From: Micromonospora aurantiaca ATCC 27029
GTDB lineage: Bacteria; Actinomycetota; Actinomycetes; Mycobacteriales; Micromonosporaceae
Assembly: GCF_000145235.1 (NCBI RefSeq)
Contig: NC_014391.1
Location: 2,984,001-3,048,000, forward strand
DNA length: 64,000 bases
Reading direction: 5' to 3'
Position numbers and translations under genes: made by a program. Of this stretch, positions 7,690-15,367 are shown piece after piece; positions within the stretch are counted from its first letter, which is position 1; every line of letters starts with the position of its first letter. Under the pieces are notes generated by a model that saw only the letters and a program-made list of their open reading frames with translations, was not told the origin of the DNA and did not search any database.

Positions 7690-10076
7690 GCCTCGCAGCT
7701 CTCGGGGTTCTCCAGGGAACAGGCCAGCGCCTCGTCGTCGCTCACGGCGGAGACCACGCCGGAGACCGGGGCGAGCACCGGCGCGACGGTGGCCTGCTGG
7801 ATGCGGGTGGCGGGACGGGAACGCAGGTAGTAGGTGGTCTTCAGCCCGGCCTTCCAGGCGTACAGGTACATCGAGGACAGCTTGCCGATGGTCGGCGCGC
7901 TCAGGAACAGGTTCAGCGACTGGGACTGGTCGATGAAGGGCGCCCGCGCGGCGGCCAGGTCGATCAGCGCCCGCTGCGGCAGCTCCCAGGCGGTGCGGAA
8001 CAGCTCCCGCACCGGCGCGGGCAGCTCGGTGATGTCCTGCACCGAGCCCTCGGCCCGCTTGATCCGGTCGCGGACCTGCGGTGTCCACAGGCCGCGCGCC
8101 TTCAGCTCCCGCACCAGGTACGTGTTGACCTGGAGGAACTCCCCGGACATGGTCTCGCGCTTGAACAGGTTGGACACCTGCGGCTCCACGCACTCGTAGC
8201 AGCCGGCGATGGAGGCGATGGTGGCGGTCGGCGCGATCGCCACCAGCAGTGAGTTGCGCAGCCCGTGGACGGCGATCCGCTCGCGCAGCGCCGCCCACCG
8301 TCCGGCCTGCGCCGGCTCCGCGCCCCACAGGTCCGGGTGCAGGTCACCCTTCGCGGCCCGGGTCTGCGGGTACGCCGGATGCGGCCCGAACCGCTCGGCC
8401 AGCCCGGCGGAGGTCTCCAGCGCGGTCAGCAGGATCTCCTCCTGCACGCGGGTGGACAGCTCCTTGGCCTGCGCCGAGTCGAACGGCAGGCGCAGCGTGA
8501 AGAACGCGTCCTGCAACCCCATCAGCCCGAGCCCGACCGGCCGCCAGCGCGGGTTCGACGCCGCCGCCTGCTCGGCCGGGTAGTAGTTGATGTCGATCAC
8601 CCGGTCGAGGAACACCACGGCGGTGCGGACCGTGGCGCGCAGCCGCTCCCAGTCCACGCCGTCGGCGGTGACGTGGGCGCCGAGGTTCACCGAGCCGAGG
8701 TTGCACACCGCCGTCTCGGCGTCGTCGTTGACCTCCAGGATCTCGGTGCACAGGTTGGACAGGTGGATCACGTTGCCCGGCTCGCCGGTCTGGTTGGACA
8801 GCCGGTTCGCGGCGTCCTTGAACGTCATCCAGCCGTTGCCGGTCTGCGCGAGCGTGCGCATCATCCGCCCGTACAGGTCCCGCGCCCGGACCGTGCGGAC
8901 CGCGTTCTTCTCCGCCGCCCGGTACGCGGCGTCGAACGCCTCGCCGTACAGGTCGGGCAGTTCCGGGGCGTCCGACGGGTCGACCAGCGACCACTCGCCG
9001 TCGGCCTCGACCCGGCGCATGAACTCGTCCGGGATCCAGTTGGCCAGGTTGAGGTTGTGCGTACGCCGCGACTCCTCGCCGGTGTTGTCCCGCAGCTCCA
9101 GGAACTCCTCCACGTCCGGGTGCCACGGCTCCAGGTAGACGCAGGCCGCGCCCTTGCGCCGGCCGCCCTGGTTGACCGCGGCCACCCCGGCGTCGAGCGT
9201 CTTGAGGAACGGCACGATGCCGTTGGAGCGCCCGTTGGTGCCCCGGATCAGCGCGCCCCGGCCGCGTACCCGCGACCAGGAGATGCCGATGCCGCCGGAG
9301 AACTTCGACAGCTTCGCCACCTGGTGGTACCGCTCGTAGATCGAGTCCAGCTCGTCGCGCGGCGAGTCGACCAGGAAGCACGACGACATCTGGGTGTGCC
9401 GGGTGCCGGAGTTGAACAGCGTGGGGGAGCTGGGCAGGTACGCCAGGCTGGACATCAGCCGGTAGAAGCCGACCGCCTCGCCCGGGGTGCGGGACAGCCC
9501 GCAGGCCACCCGCAGCAGCCAGTACTGCGGCGTCTCCACCACCAGCCGCGACTGCGGGTGCCGCAGCAGGTAGCGGTCGGCCACCGTGCGCAGTCCGAAG
9601 TACTCGAACCGCAGGTCGCCGTCCGGGTCCACGGCGTCGTCGAGCTTGCGGGCGTGCCGGGCCACGAACCCGGCCGTCTCGTCGCCGATCAGTCCCAGCC
9701 CGTGCGCGTAGGCGATCGACTGGCTGAAGCTCGCCACGCCCTGTCCGCGGACCTCCTTGTCCACGTACGCGGCGAGCAACCGCGCCGCCAGCTTCGAGTA
9801 CTGCGGCTCCTCGCCGATCAGCTCCGCCGCGGTCTGGATCGACAACCGGTCCAGCTCGGCGGTGGTCGCCCCGTCGTAGAGCCCGCTTATCGTCTTCGTG
9901 GCCACCCGCAGCGGGTCCACCTCGTCCAGGTCGGCGACCCAGCGCTCGACCGCCCGGACGATCTTGCCGACGTCCACCGGCTCGGTGTCGCCGTCCCGCT
10001 TGCGTACCCGCATCGCCGGCCGGCGGGTCTCGGACCCGCCGGTTCCGGACGGGGGACTCTCCTGCACGACAGTCAT
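7680..10076 (-). CDS. nrdA: Class I ribonucleotide reductase large subunit
   Basis: The 798-residue catalytic subunit has an N-terminal ATP-cone (about residues 22-110, MRVRKRDGDTEPVDVGKI) for allosteric activity control. The barrel residues are visible: Cys in TQMSSCFL, the NLCTEILE motif with radical-site Asn, Cys and Glu, and Cys in AVCNLGSVNLG. The C-terminus ends in CEACQ, the swinging Cys pair that is re-reduced by thioredoxin-like proteins. It starts at ATG 10076 with AGGAGAGG just upstream. The 5' leader of about 320 bases holds a cobalamin riboswitch and the promoter holds two NrdR boxes, so the enzyme is expected to be made when B12 is short and the B12-dependent class II enzyme cannot work. 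Confidence 0.95.
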   Translation of the reverse strand: MTVVQESPPSGTGGSETRRPAMRVRKRDGDTEPVDVGKIVRAVERWVADLDEVDPLRVATKTISGLYDGATTAELDRLSIQTAAELIGEEPQYSKLAARLLAAYVDKEVRGQGVASFSQSIAYAHGLGLIGDETAGFVARHARKLDDAVDPDGDLRFEYFGLRTVADRYLLRHPQSRLVVETPQYWLLRVACGLSRTPGEAVGFYRLMSSLAYLPSSPTLFNSGTRHTQMSSCFLVDSPRDELDSIYERYHQVAKLSKFSGGIGISWSRVRGRGALIRGTNGRSNGIVPFLKTLDAGVAAVNQGGRRKGAACVYLEPWHPDVEEFLELRDNTGEESRRTHNLNLANWIPDEFMRRVEADGEWSLVDPSDAPELPDLYGEAFDAAYRAAEKNAVRTVRARDLYGRMMRTLAQTGNGWMTFKDAANRLSNQTGEPGNVIHLSNLCTEILEVNDDAETAVCNLGSVNLGAHVTADGVDWERLRATVRTAVVFLDRVIDINYYPAEQAAASNPRWRPVGLGLMGLQDAFFTLRLPFDSAQAKELSTRVQEEILLTALETSAGLAERFGPHPAYPQTRAAKGDLHPDLWGAEPAQAGRWAALRERIAVHGLRNSLLVAIAPTATIASIAGCYECVEPQVSNLFKRETMSGEFLQVNTYLVRELKARGLWTPQVRDRIKRAEGSVQDITELPAPVRELFRTAWELPQRALIDLAAARAPFIDQSQSLNLFLSAPTIGKLSSMYLYAWKAGLKTTYYLRSRPATRIQQATVAPVLAPVSGVVSAVSDDEALACSLENPESCEACQ

Positions 10077-10180
10077 GACCTCTCCTCGCTGTCACCGTCT
10101 GGAGACGGCGGGAGACGCCAACGGGCGCGGCGCACGGCCGGCCCGGCTGCTGGCGTCGGTCGTCCCGCGCGACCTCCGGC

Positions 10181-10204
10181 CGCCGTACGCGGAGGCGTAC
10201 GGCG
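10181..10204 (-). promoter_or_regulatory. Hairpin after the nrdAB riboswitch, candidate expression platform
   Basis: CGCCGTACGC and GCGTACGGCG form a perfect 10-bp stem with loop GGAG, starting two bases beyond the P1 stem of the riboswitch aptamer in the nrdAB leader. It could act as the terminator half of the switch or as a structural insulator. No T-tract follows, so the mechanism is uncertain. Confidence 0.5.
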
Positions 10205-10205
10205 C

Positions 10206-10391
10206 GCTGGCAGGTCTTCGGACTCGCGGGCCCGACCGGGGTCGCCGGTCGCCTACCGGCCGTCGCTTCCCAGGCCGGTGGCCCAGTGCTGTTGACGGCT
10301 GTCGTTCCCACTCACCGCTGCGGGGCAGTCCCGGATTCCCACCGGGTTCCCTCTTGCCTCGGCCCGCCCCGAAGGGCTCGGCCGAACCAGC
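10206..10391 (-). ncRNA. Cobalamin riboswitch controlling nrdAB
   Basis: Read on the minus strand, the leader shows the conserved cobalamin aptamer elements in order: GGGAACCCGGTGGGAATCC, GACTGCCCCGCAGCGGTGAG, and the 3' element CGAGTCCGAAGACCTGCC. The outer P1 stem can be formed by GCTGG (10391-10387) and CCAGC (10210-10206). Nothing but leader lies between it and nrdA, so it regulates nrdAB. Cobalamin control of class I nrd genes is established in Streptomyces. The central 98 bases are identical to the second riboswitch at 12.8 kb. Confidence 0.92.
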
Positions 10392-10398
10392 TGCGGCA

Positions 10399-10446
10399 CC
10401 ACCATATATGGCGGTGAGGGCTTGCGTGCAACACCAGATGTCGTGT
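10399..10446 (-). promoter_or_regulatory. nrdAB promoter with a pair of NrdR boxes
   Basis: A 16-bp palindrome ACACCAGATGTCGTGT lies at 10431-10446 and a second, CCACCATATATGGCGG, at 10399-10414. Both fit the NrdR box pattern (acaCwAtATaTwGtgt) and their centres are 32 bp apart, i.e. three helical turns, as in known paired NrdR sites. On the minus strand TTGCAC (10431-10426), a 17-base spacer and TATATG (10408-10403) make a sigma-70-type promoter whose -35 touches the first box and whose -10 lies inside the second. NrdR bound here would block RNA polymerase. Transcription would start near 10396, just before the riboswitch. Confidence 0.8.
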
Positions 10447-10513
10447 CGGCGTGTCGGAATGATCTCACTGTCCACAGTGCCTACCCCCGATTCCGGCGCG
10501 AGCCGGCGGGCGC

Positions 10514-10519
10514 GATACT
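10514..10519 (+). promoter_or_regulatory. -10 element of a leaderless promoter (prsW-like gene)
   Basis: GATACT ends seven bases before the ATG at 10527 and there is no Shine-Dalgarno sequence. This spacing is that of leaderless actinobacterial mRNAs that begin at the A of the start codon. Confidence 0.5.
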
Positions 10520-10526
10520 CGGCGGT

Positions 10527-11372
10527 ATGGGGAATACCGGACGCCGCTGGGCGTGGGTGGCGGTCCTGCTCGTCGGCGTCGGGCTTCACCTGCTGGTGCT
10601 GGAGACACTCGCCGGCACCGGGACCGTCACGTTCGTCCCGGCGCTGATCGTGCTCGGCGCGTGCGTCGCGCCCGCCACGTTCCTGGCCTTCGCCCAGGGA
10701 CGGCCGGCCCGCCGCCCGGTCCCCGGCTCCGTCGTCGGCGTCGCCGCGCTCCTCGGCGGCGTGGTCGGCGTGGTCGCCGCCGGCTGGCTGGAGTACGGCG
10801 CCCTGCACCGCCTCGGCGTCCTGCCGATGGCGCTCGTCGGCCTGGCCGAGGAGACCGCCAAACTGATCGTGCCGGCCGGCATCCTGCTGCTGTGGCGGCG
10901 GCACCCGTCCCCGGCGCAGGGCCTGGTGATCGGCGTGGCCTCCGGCGCCGGGTTCGCCGCGCTGGAGACCATGGGCTACGCGTTCGCCGCGTTCGTCGGG
11001 TCGGAGGGCAACCTCGGCGCGGTCGAGCGGACGCTGCTGGTACGCGGTCTCACCGCGCCCGCCGCGCACCTGGCCTGGACCGGGCTGACCGCCGCCGCGC
11101 TGTTCACGTTCGCCGCCGCGCCCGGCGGCCGGAAGCTGGCGGCGTTCCTGCTCACCTTCGCCGCCGCCGTCACGCTGCACACCTGCTGGGACACGTTCGG
11201 CACCCAGCCCGCGTACGTGTTCATCGGCGCCGTGTCGCTGGGCTGGGTGCTGCTGCGCCTGCACCTGGACCGCGAGCGGCCGCCCGCGTCCGGGACGCCG
11301 GCGGAGCCGAACCGGGACCGGCCTCATGATCATCGCCAGTTCGCCGAGGTGGCGGGGTCGGAGCACTTCTGA
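10527..11372 (+). CDS. PrsW-family intramembrane metalloprotease
   Basis: A 281-residue protein with about eight hydrophobic helices. The family motif is seen in GLAEETAKLIVPA (EExxK) with further conserved residues in GFAALETMGYAF (ExxxY-like) and HLAWTGL plus HTCWDTFG, where the His residues fit metal ligation in the CPBP/PrsW superfamily. Known relatives cleave anti-sigma factors; no anti-sigma gene is adjacent, so the substrate is unknown. The last 15 or so codons run into a palindromic repeat, so the original C-terminus was probably different. It is divergent from nrdAB. Confidence 0.75.
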   Translation: MGNTGRRWAWVAVLLVGVGLHLLVLETLAGTGTVTFVPALIVLGACVAPATFLAFAQGRPARRPVPGSVVGVAALLGGVVGVVAAGWLEYGALHRLGVLPMALVGLAEETAKLIVPAGILLLWRRHPSPAQGLVIGVASGAGFAALETMGYAFAAFVGSEGNLGAVERTLLVRGLTAPAAHLAWTGLTAAALFTFAAAPGGRKLAAFLLTFAAAVTLHTCWDTFGTQPAYVFIGAVSLGWVLLRLHLDRERPPASGTPAEPNRDRPHDHRQFAEVAGSEHF

Positions 11373-11403
11373 TGCCGCCACCTCGGCGTGATGGAGTCGA
11401 TCA
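11327..11403. repeat. 77-bp palindromic element with terminator-like core
   Basis: CGCCGAGGTGGCGG (11342-11355) and CCGCCACCTCGGCG (11375-11388) are perfect 14-bp complements around a 19-base loop. The symmetry continues imperfectly outward to TGATC (11327) and GATCA (11403). It covers the stop codon of the PrsW-like gene and lies in front of the convergent lysE-type gene. It may end both transcripts, but its sharp edges and extended symmetry also look like a dispersed REP-type element. Confidence 0.65.
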
Positions 11404-11463
11404 ACCGGCCCGGGCATTGCCGACCGCCGACCAGCCGACGCCCGCACCGCGCCCCGGTGCGTC

Positions 11464-12087
11464 TCAGCCGGCGGCCAGCCGGACGCCGAGCGCGACGAAG
11501 GCGACAGCGCAGAGCCGGTCGACGCGCCGTGACCAGCGGCTGTCGCCCCACCGCCTGGCGAACCGCCCGGCGCCCACCCCGAGCGCCAGGTCCACGGCGA
11601 GCTGCACCGCGACGAACAGCACGCCGAGCAGCACCAGCTGCGCCGCCACCGGGCCCGCCTCGGGCCGGACGAACTGCGGCAGGAACGCCACACTGAACAG
11701 GATCATCTTCGGGTTGAGCAGGTTCGTCAGCAGCCCGCGCCGGAACGCCCGCCCGGCACCCCCGTCCGGCCGGTCCGCCGGTGCGCCGGGCCGGCCCGTG
11801 CCGCGCAGCGCCCGCAGGCCCAGCACGATGAGGTACGCCGCACCGGCCCACCGGATCGCGGTGAACAGCACCGGGGACGCGGCGATCAGCGTGGCGAGCC
11901 CGGCCACCACGGCGGCGACGTGCACCGCCTCCCCGGCGGCGACCCCGAGCGCGGCCACCGCGCCCGCCCGTGGGCCGTACCGGGTGGCGTTCGCGAGCAC
12001 GAACATCATGTCCGGCCCCGGGGTGAGCATGAGCACCACGATGGCGGCCAGGTAACCCGCGAGCGTGGCCGCCGACAGTCCGAGCAC
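11464..12087 (-). CDS. LysE/RhtB-family amino-acid exporter
   Basis: A 207-residue membrane protein with about six helices and the LysE family signature near the N-terminus (LMLTPGPDMMFVLANATRYGPRAG, in which the PGPD turn is diagnostic) and LLTNLLNPKMILF in the middle. Relatives export amino acids such as lysine, homoserine or threonine. It starts at GTG 12087, three bases after the stop of the thioesterase gene, so the two form an operon. That operon is downstream of a cobalamin riboswitch, which predicts induction when B12 is low. Confidence 0.85.
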   Translation of the reverse strand: MLGLSAATLAGYLAAIVVLMLTPGPDMMFVLANATRYGPRAGAVAALGVAAGEAVHVAAVVAGLATLIAASPVLFTAIRWAGAAYLIVLGLRALRGTGRPGAPADRPDGGAGRAFRRGLLTNLLNPKMILFSVAFLPQFVRPEAGPVAAQLVLLGVLFVAVQLAVDLALGVGAGRFARRWGDSRWSRRVDRLCAVAFVALGVRLAAG

Positions 12088-12090
12088 CGC

Positions 12091-12603
12091 TCAGCCCTCC
12101 CCGGCGCCGTCGAGCAGCGCCCGGCGCAGCGCCAGCCGGTGTTCGCGCCGGATCTGCGCCTCCCGGTAGCGCCGCCGGTCGCCGTCGGTCTCGGCGTGCA
12201 GCGGCGGCACCGGCCGGGGCTGCCCCTCGTCGTCCACCGCCACCATCACCAGGTGCGCGGTCGCCACGTCCACCGGCGGCACCGCGCGGTCCCACCGGTC
12301 CGCGCTGACCTTCACCGCCACCTCCATCGAGCTGCGGCCGGCCCAGGTGATCCGGGCGTCCACGTGTACCACGTCCCCCACGCGTACCGCCCGCAGGAAC
12401 GCGGTCTCGTCGATGGCGGCGGTGACGGCCGGGCCGTCGGAGTGGCGGGCGGCGACCACACCGGCGACCGAGTCGATCAGGTTGAGGATGCGCCCGCCGT
12501 GGACCGTGCCCATCAGGTTGGTGTGGTGCTGGTCCATGATCTGCGACAGGGTCAGGTGCGAGGCCGACGGTGGTCGGCCGGTGAGCGTGATGGTGTCGGG
12601 CAC
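12091..12603 (-). CDS. Hotdog-fold acyl-CoA thioesterase
   Basis: A 170-residue single-hotdog thioesterase of the YciA/BACH type. Seen: LSQIMDQHHTNLMGTVHGGRILNLID with the catalytic-helix Asn and the HGG loop, then RAVRVGDVVHVDARITW and SMEVAVKVSAD strands. It would hydrolyse acyl-CoA to free acid and CoA. The GTG at 12603 is preferred (GAGG at -17 to -14 and GGA closer); an upstream GTG at 12684 would add about 27 residues unlike the family. It is the first gene after the cobalamin riboswitch at 12.75-12.94 kb and overlaps in transcription with the LysE gene. A B12 link suggests hydrolysis of propionyl- or methylmalonyl-CoA that builds up without B12 (inference). Confidence 0.82.
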   Translation of the reverse strand: MPDTITLTGRPPSASHLTLSQIMDQHHTNLMGTVHGGRILNLIDSVAGVVAARHSDGPAVTAAIDETAFLRAVRVGDVVHVDARITWAGRSSMEVAVKVSADRWDRAVPPVDVATAHLVMVAVDDEGQPRPVPPLHAETDGDRRRYREAQIRREHRLALRRALLDGAGEG

Positions 12604-12744
12604 TGTGCGGTTCCGTCCTCGCAGAAGCGGACCGCCGACCGGCCGGGGTGTGCACGTCGAGGACACGCCGACGGCCCTGCGCACGACGTGTCACCCGCCC
12701 GACCCACCCGCGAGGTCGACGGCGGCGCGCACCGGTGGTACGCG
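12604..12744 (-). other. Untranslated leader between riboswitch and thioesterase
   Basis: About 140 bases separate the aptamer from the thioesterase start. I see no convincing ORF and no long perfect hairpin followed by T residues. Control may therefore act on translation or through a GC-rich structure that I cannot fold by eye. Confidence 0.4.
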
Positions 12745-12940
12745 CGACGCGGGCAGGTCTTCGGACTCGCGGGCGTGACACGAGGTCGCCTACTGGCCGT
12801 CGCTTCCCAGGCCGGTGGCCCAGTGCTGTTGACGGCTGTCGTTCCCACTCACCGCTGCGGGGCAGTCCCGGATTCCCACCGGGTTCCCTCTTACGACACC
12901 CGGCCGTCGCCGACCGGGTGAACCAGCGCTTCCCGCAGCG
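12745..12940 (-). ncRNA. Second cobalamin riboswitch, upstream of thioesterase-lysE operon
   Basis: The minus strand carries the same ordered aptamer elements as the nrd riboswitch, ending in CGAGTCCGAAGACCTGCC (3' element at about 12770-12753). Bases 12795-12892 are identical to 10258-10355, while the flanks differ. The only downstream genes on this strand are the acyl-CoA thioesterase and the LysE-type exporter. The P1 stem may use GCGGG (12749-12753) and CCCGC (12932-12936). Confidence 0.9.
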
Positions 12941-12972
12941 TAGACCAGCGTCCGAGGCCGGCGGCACAGGCG

Positions 12973-13542
12973 TCAGGCCGGCGCCGAGCCCGTCCCGGCC
13001 GCGGCCAGCGGCGCCGCGCCGAACGACACCGCGAACCGCTTGCACCAGATCGACGCGCTGCGCAGACCGTCCAGGTCCACCGACGCCGGGATGTCGTACG
13101 CCTGGTCGCCGATGTTGCCCTTGAGCCGGCCCAGCTCGACCCAGCGGCCGTCGTCGAACACCTGCCAGCCGGCCCGGCCGGGCAGCACCTTCCGGTCGGT
13201 GAGCCACACCCGCAGGTCCGGCCCGTCGGAGGTGTCCAGTCCGCGCAGGAGCAGCTGACGGCGGCCGTCGGCGAGACGGACGAGCTGCGCCCGGCCGGAC
13301 GTGTCGTGCTCGTGGGTGACGAAGTCACCGGCGGCGAGCACCACGTCGGCGGGCGCCGCGCCGGTCGGCGACGAGCCGGTCGTGCCGGCCGGCGCCGGTG
13401 AGGGCTCCGCCACAGTGGGCAGCGTCTCGCGTACCTCGCGGTCGGTCACCAGCCGCCACGGCTGGAACAGGTACAGGCTCACCCCGAGGCCGGTGACGGC
13501 CACGACGGCCAGCACCGACAACACCACACGTCTTCTGCCCAT
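12973..13542 (-). CDS. DM13-domain membrane-anchored protein
   Basis: A 189-residue protein with an N-terminal hydrophobic helix (residues 6-25), a Pro/Thr/Ser-rich linker and a DM13 domain (about 70-178). Domain marks: FVTHEHDTSGRAQLVRLADG, GPDLRVWLTD, LGRLKGNIGDQAYDIP and IWCKRFAVSFGAAPL with its conserved Cys. DM13 domains are thought to take part in extracytoplasmic redox reactions. The gene is divergent from a two-component system, so it may be one of its targets. The start follows a TACCGT -10-like element six bases before ATG, so the mRNA may be leaderless. Confidence 0.8.
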   Translation of the reverse strand: MGRRRVVLSVLAVVAVTGLGVSLYLFQPWRLVTDREVRETLPTVAEPSPAPAGTTGSSPTGAAPADVVLAAGDFVTHEHDTSGRAQLVRLADGRRQLLLRGLDTSDGPDLRVWLTDRKVLPGRAGWQVFDDGRWVELGRLKGNIGDQAYDIPASVDLDGLRSASIWCKRFAVSFGAAPLAAAGTGSAPA

Positions 13543-13548
13543 GCTCCG

Positions 13549-13554
13549 ACGGTA
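13549..13554 (-). promoter_or_regulatory. -10 element of a leaderless promoter (DM13 gene)
   Basis: On the minus strand TACCGT ends six bases before the ATG at 13542, with no ribosome binding site. The palindrome at 13568-13583 lies where the -35 box would be. Confidence 0.45.
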
Positions 13555-13567
13555 GGCGCGTAGCCGG

Positions 13568-13583
13568 CGGAAAGATCTTTCCG
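13568..13583. promoter_or_regulatory. Perfect 16-bp palindrome, operator candidate
   Basis: CGGAAAGATCTTTCCG is a perfect inverted repeat in the 101-bp gap between the divergent DM13 gene and the response regulator. It covers the presumed -35 region of the DM13 promoter and lies about 50 bp upstream of the regulator's -10. An autoregulated two-component operator is the simplest reading. Confidence 0.5.
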
Positions 13584-13630
13584 TCCGCTTACAGGTCGAC
13601 CGCGGGCCGCCGCACCGGGACGCCGATGGG

Positions 13631-13636
13631 TAGCGT
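13631..13636 (+). promoter_or_regulatory. -10 element of a leaderless promoter (response regulator)
   Basis: TAGCGT is followed by seven bases and the ATG at 13644. The in-frame ATG at 13626 lies upstream of this element, which argues for the 13644 start. Confidence 0.5.
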
Positions 13637-13643
13637 CTGGCCC

Positions 13644-14342
13644 ATGGGGCGCTACGTGCTCGTCGTCGACGACGACCGGACGGTGAGCGACGTCGTCCGG
13701 CGCTACCTCGAACAGGACGGCTGCCGGGTCCGGTTGTCCTTCGACGGGCCGGACGCGCTCGCCACGGCCGAGGAGGAGCCGCCCGACCTGGTGGTCCTCG
13801 ACCTGATGATGCCGGGTCTCGACGGCATCGAGGTGTGCCGGCGGCTGCGTCGCAGGCTGCCCGGCCTGCCCGTCGTCATGCTCACCGCGCTCGGGGACGA
13901 GGCCGACCGGGTCGCCGGGCTGGAGGTCGGCGCGGACGACTACGTGACCAAGCCGTTCTCGCCCCGTGAACTCGTGCTGCGCATCCGGTCGGTGCTGCGG
14001 CGCGCGGCCCCGCAGGACCGGGGACCGACAGGGGTGCTGCGCGACGGCGACCTCACCGCGGACACCGACCGGCGCGTCGCCGAGCGCGGCGGGCAGCCGC
14101 TGTCGCTGACCGTACGGGAGTTCGACCTGCTCGCGTTCCTGCTGGCGAACCCGGGACGCGCCTGGTCGCGGGCCGAGCTGCTGGACCGCGTGTGGGGCTG
14201 GCGGTTCGGCGACCAGTCCACAGTCACCGTCCACGTCCGGCGGCTGCGGGAGAAGATCGAGGACCACCCGGCGCAGCCGCGCCGCATCGTCACCGTGTGG
14301 GGCGTCGGTTACCGGTACGAGCCGTCGGAGGCGTCCCGGTGA
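13644..14342 (+). CDS. OmpR/PhoB-family response regulator
   Basis: A 232-residue two-domain regulator. Receiver domain: acidic pair D10/D11 (VLVVDDDR), phosphoacceptor D53 (VVLDLMMPG), switch Thr in VVMLTALGD and Lys in YVTKPF. The C-terminal winged helix (about 130-225) has LTVREFDLLAFLL and the recognition region TVTVHVRRLREKIE with the closing TVWGVGYRYE. The start at 13644 (MGRYVLVVDDD) fits the family length. Its stop overlaps the GTG of the histidine kinase gene, so the pair is translationally coupled. The signal is unknown. Confidence 0.93.
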   Translation: MGRYVLVVDDDRTVSDVVRRYLEQDGCRVRLSFDGPDALATAEEEPPDLVVLDLMMPGLDGIEVCRRLRRRLPGLPVVMLTALGDEADRVAGLEVGADDYVTKPFSPRELVLRIRSVLRRAAPQDRGPTGVLRDGDLTADTDRRVAERGGQPLSLTVREFDLLAFLLANPGRAWSRAELLDRVWGWRFGDQSTVTVHVRRLREKIEDHPAQPRRIVTVWGVGYRYEPSEASR

Positions 14343-15367
14343 ACGAACTGATGGTCATCGGGCTCTACGCCCTGCTCGCAGGCGCTGCGGTCGGCGCGCT
14401 CGGCGTCGGCGCGCTGCGGCTGGTGCGCCACCGGTCGATCCTCGCGCACATCGCGGTGCTGCTCGCGGTCACCATCGCCTCGGTGACGGCCGGCGTCACC
14501 GCCGTCGCCCAGGCCATGTTCCTGTCCGCGCACGACCTCCAGGTCGTCCTCGTCACGGTCGCCGCGTCCGCGGCGCTCAGCCTGGCCGTCGGGGTGGCGT
14601 TCGCCCGCCGCCTCGCCCAGGCGGCGGTCTGGGCCGACCAGGCCCGGCAGCGGGAACGGCAGCTGGAGGCGGGCCGCCGCGAGCTGGTCGCGTGGGTCTC
14701 CCACGACCTGCGTACGCCGCTGGCCGGGCTGCGGGCGATGGCGGAGGCGCTGGAGGACCGGGTGGTCGACGAGCCGGCGGCGGTGGCCGAGTACCACCGC
14801 CGGATCCGGGTCGAGACGGACCGGATGACGCGCCTTGTCGACGACCTGTTCGAGCTGTCGCGGATCACCGCCGGAGCGCTGCGGCCCGCGCTGTCCCCGG
14901 TGCCGCTCGGCGACGTGGTCTCCGACGCGATCGCCGCCACCGCGCCGCTGGCCGCCGACCGGCGGGTCCGGGTGCTCGCCCCGGAGACCGGCTGGCCGAC
15001 CGTCCGGGCCGCCGAGGCCGAACTCGCCCGCGTCGTGACGAACCTGCTGGTCAACTCGGTGCGGTACACGCCACCGGACGGCACTGTCCGCATCGACGCC
15101 GGACGGGACGACGCCGACGCGTGGCTCGCCGTCTCCGACACCTGCGGCGGCATTCCGGAGGCGGACCTGCCCCGGGTGTTCGACGTGGCGTTCCGGGGCA
15201 CCCGGGCCCGTACCCCCGCACCGGCCGGCGCCGACGAGGCGGCACCGGCCGGCGGCGGGCTGGGTCTGGCGATCGTGCGCGGACTGGTCGAGGCGCACGG
15301 CGGGCGGGTGCACGCGCACAACGTGACCGGCGGGTGCCGGTTCGTGGTCCGCCTGCCGGCGGTCTGA
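14339..15367 (+). CDS. Sensor histidine kinase
   Basis: A 342-residue kinase with two or three N-terminal membrane helices (about 5-25, 33-60 and 68-90), almost no extracytoplasmic loop, a dimerisation helix with the phosphoacceptor H122 in WVSHDLRTPLAG, an N box (NLLVNSVRYTPP), and G boxes (VSDTCGGIPEADL; GGGLGLAIV). The lack of a sensor domain suggests it senses the membrane or a partner. It starts at GTG 14339 and overlaps the response regulator by four bases. Confidence 0.92.
   Translation: MNELMVIGLYALLAGAAVGALGVGALRLVRHRSILAHIAVLLAVTIASVTAGVTAVAQAMFLSAHDLQVVLVTVAASAALSLAVGVAFARRLAQAAVWADQARQRERQLEAGRRELVAWVSHDLRTPLAGLRAMAEALEDRVVDEPAAVAEYHRRIRVETDRMTRLVDDLFELSRITAGALRPALSPVPLGDVVSDAIAATAPLAADRRVRVLAPETGWPTVRAAEAELARVVTNLLVNSVRYTPPDGTVRIDAGRDDADAWLAVSDTCGGIPEADLPRVFDVAFRGTRARTPAPAGADEAAPAGGGLGLAIVRGLVEAHGGRVHAHNVTGGCRFVVRLPAV

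Noticed and set aside
12684..12684. The GTG at 12684 as the start of the thioesterase.
   Set aside because: It would add residues unlike the family and sit only about 70 bases from the aptamer. GTG 12603 gives the normal length.
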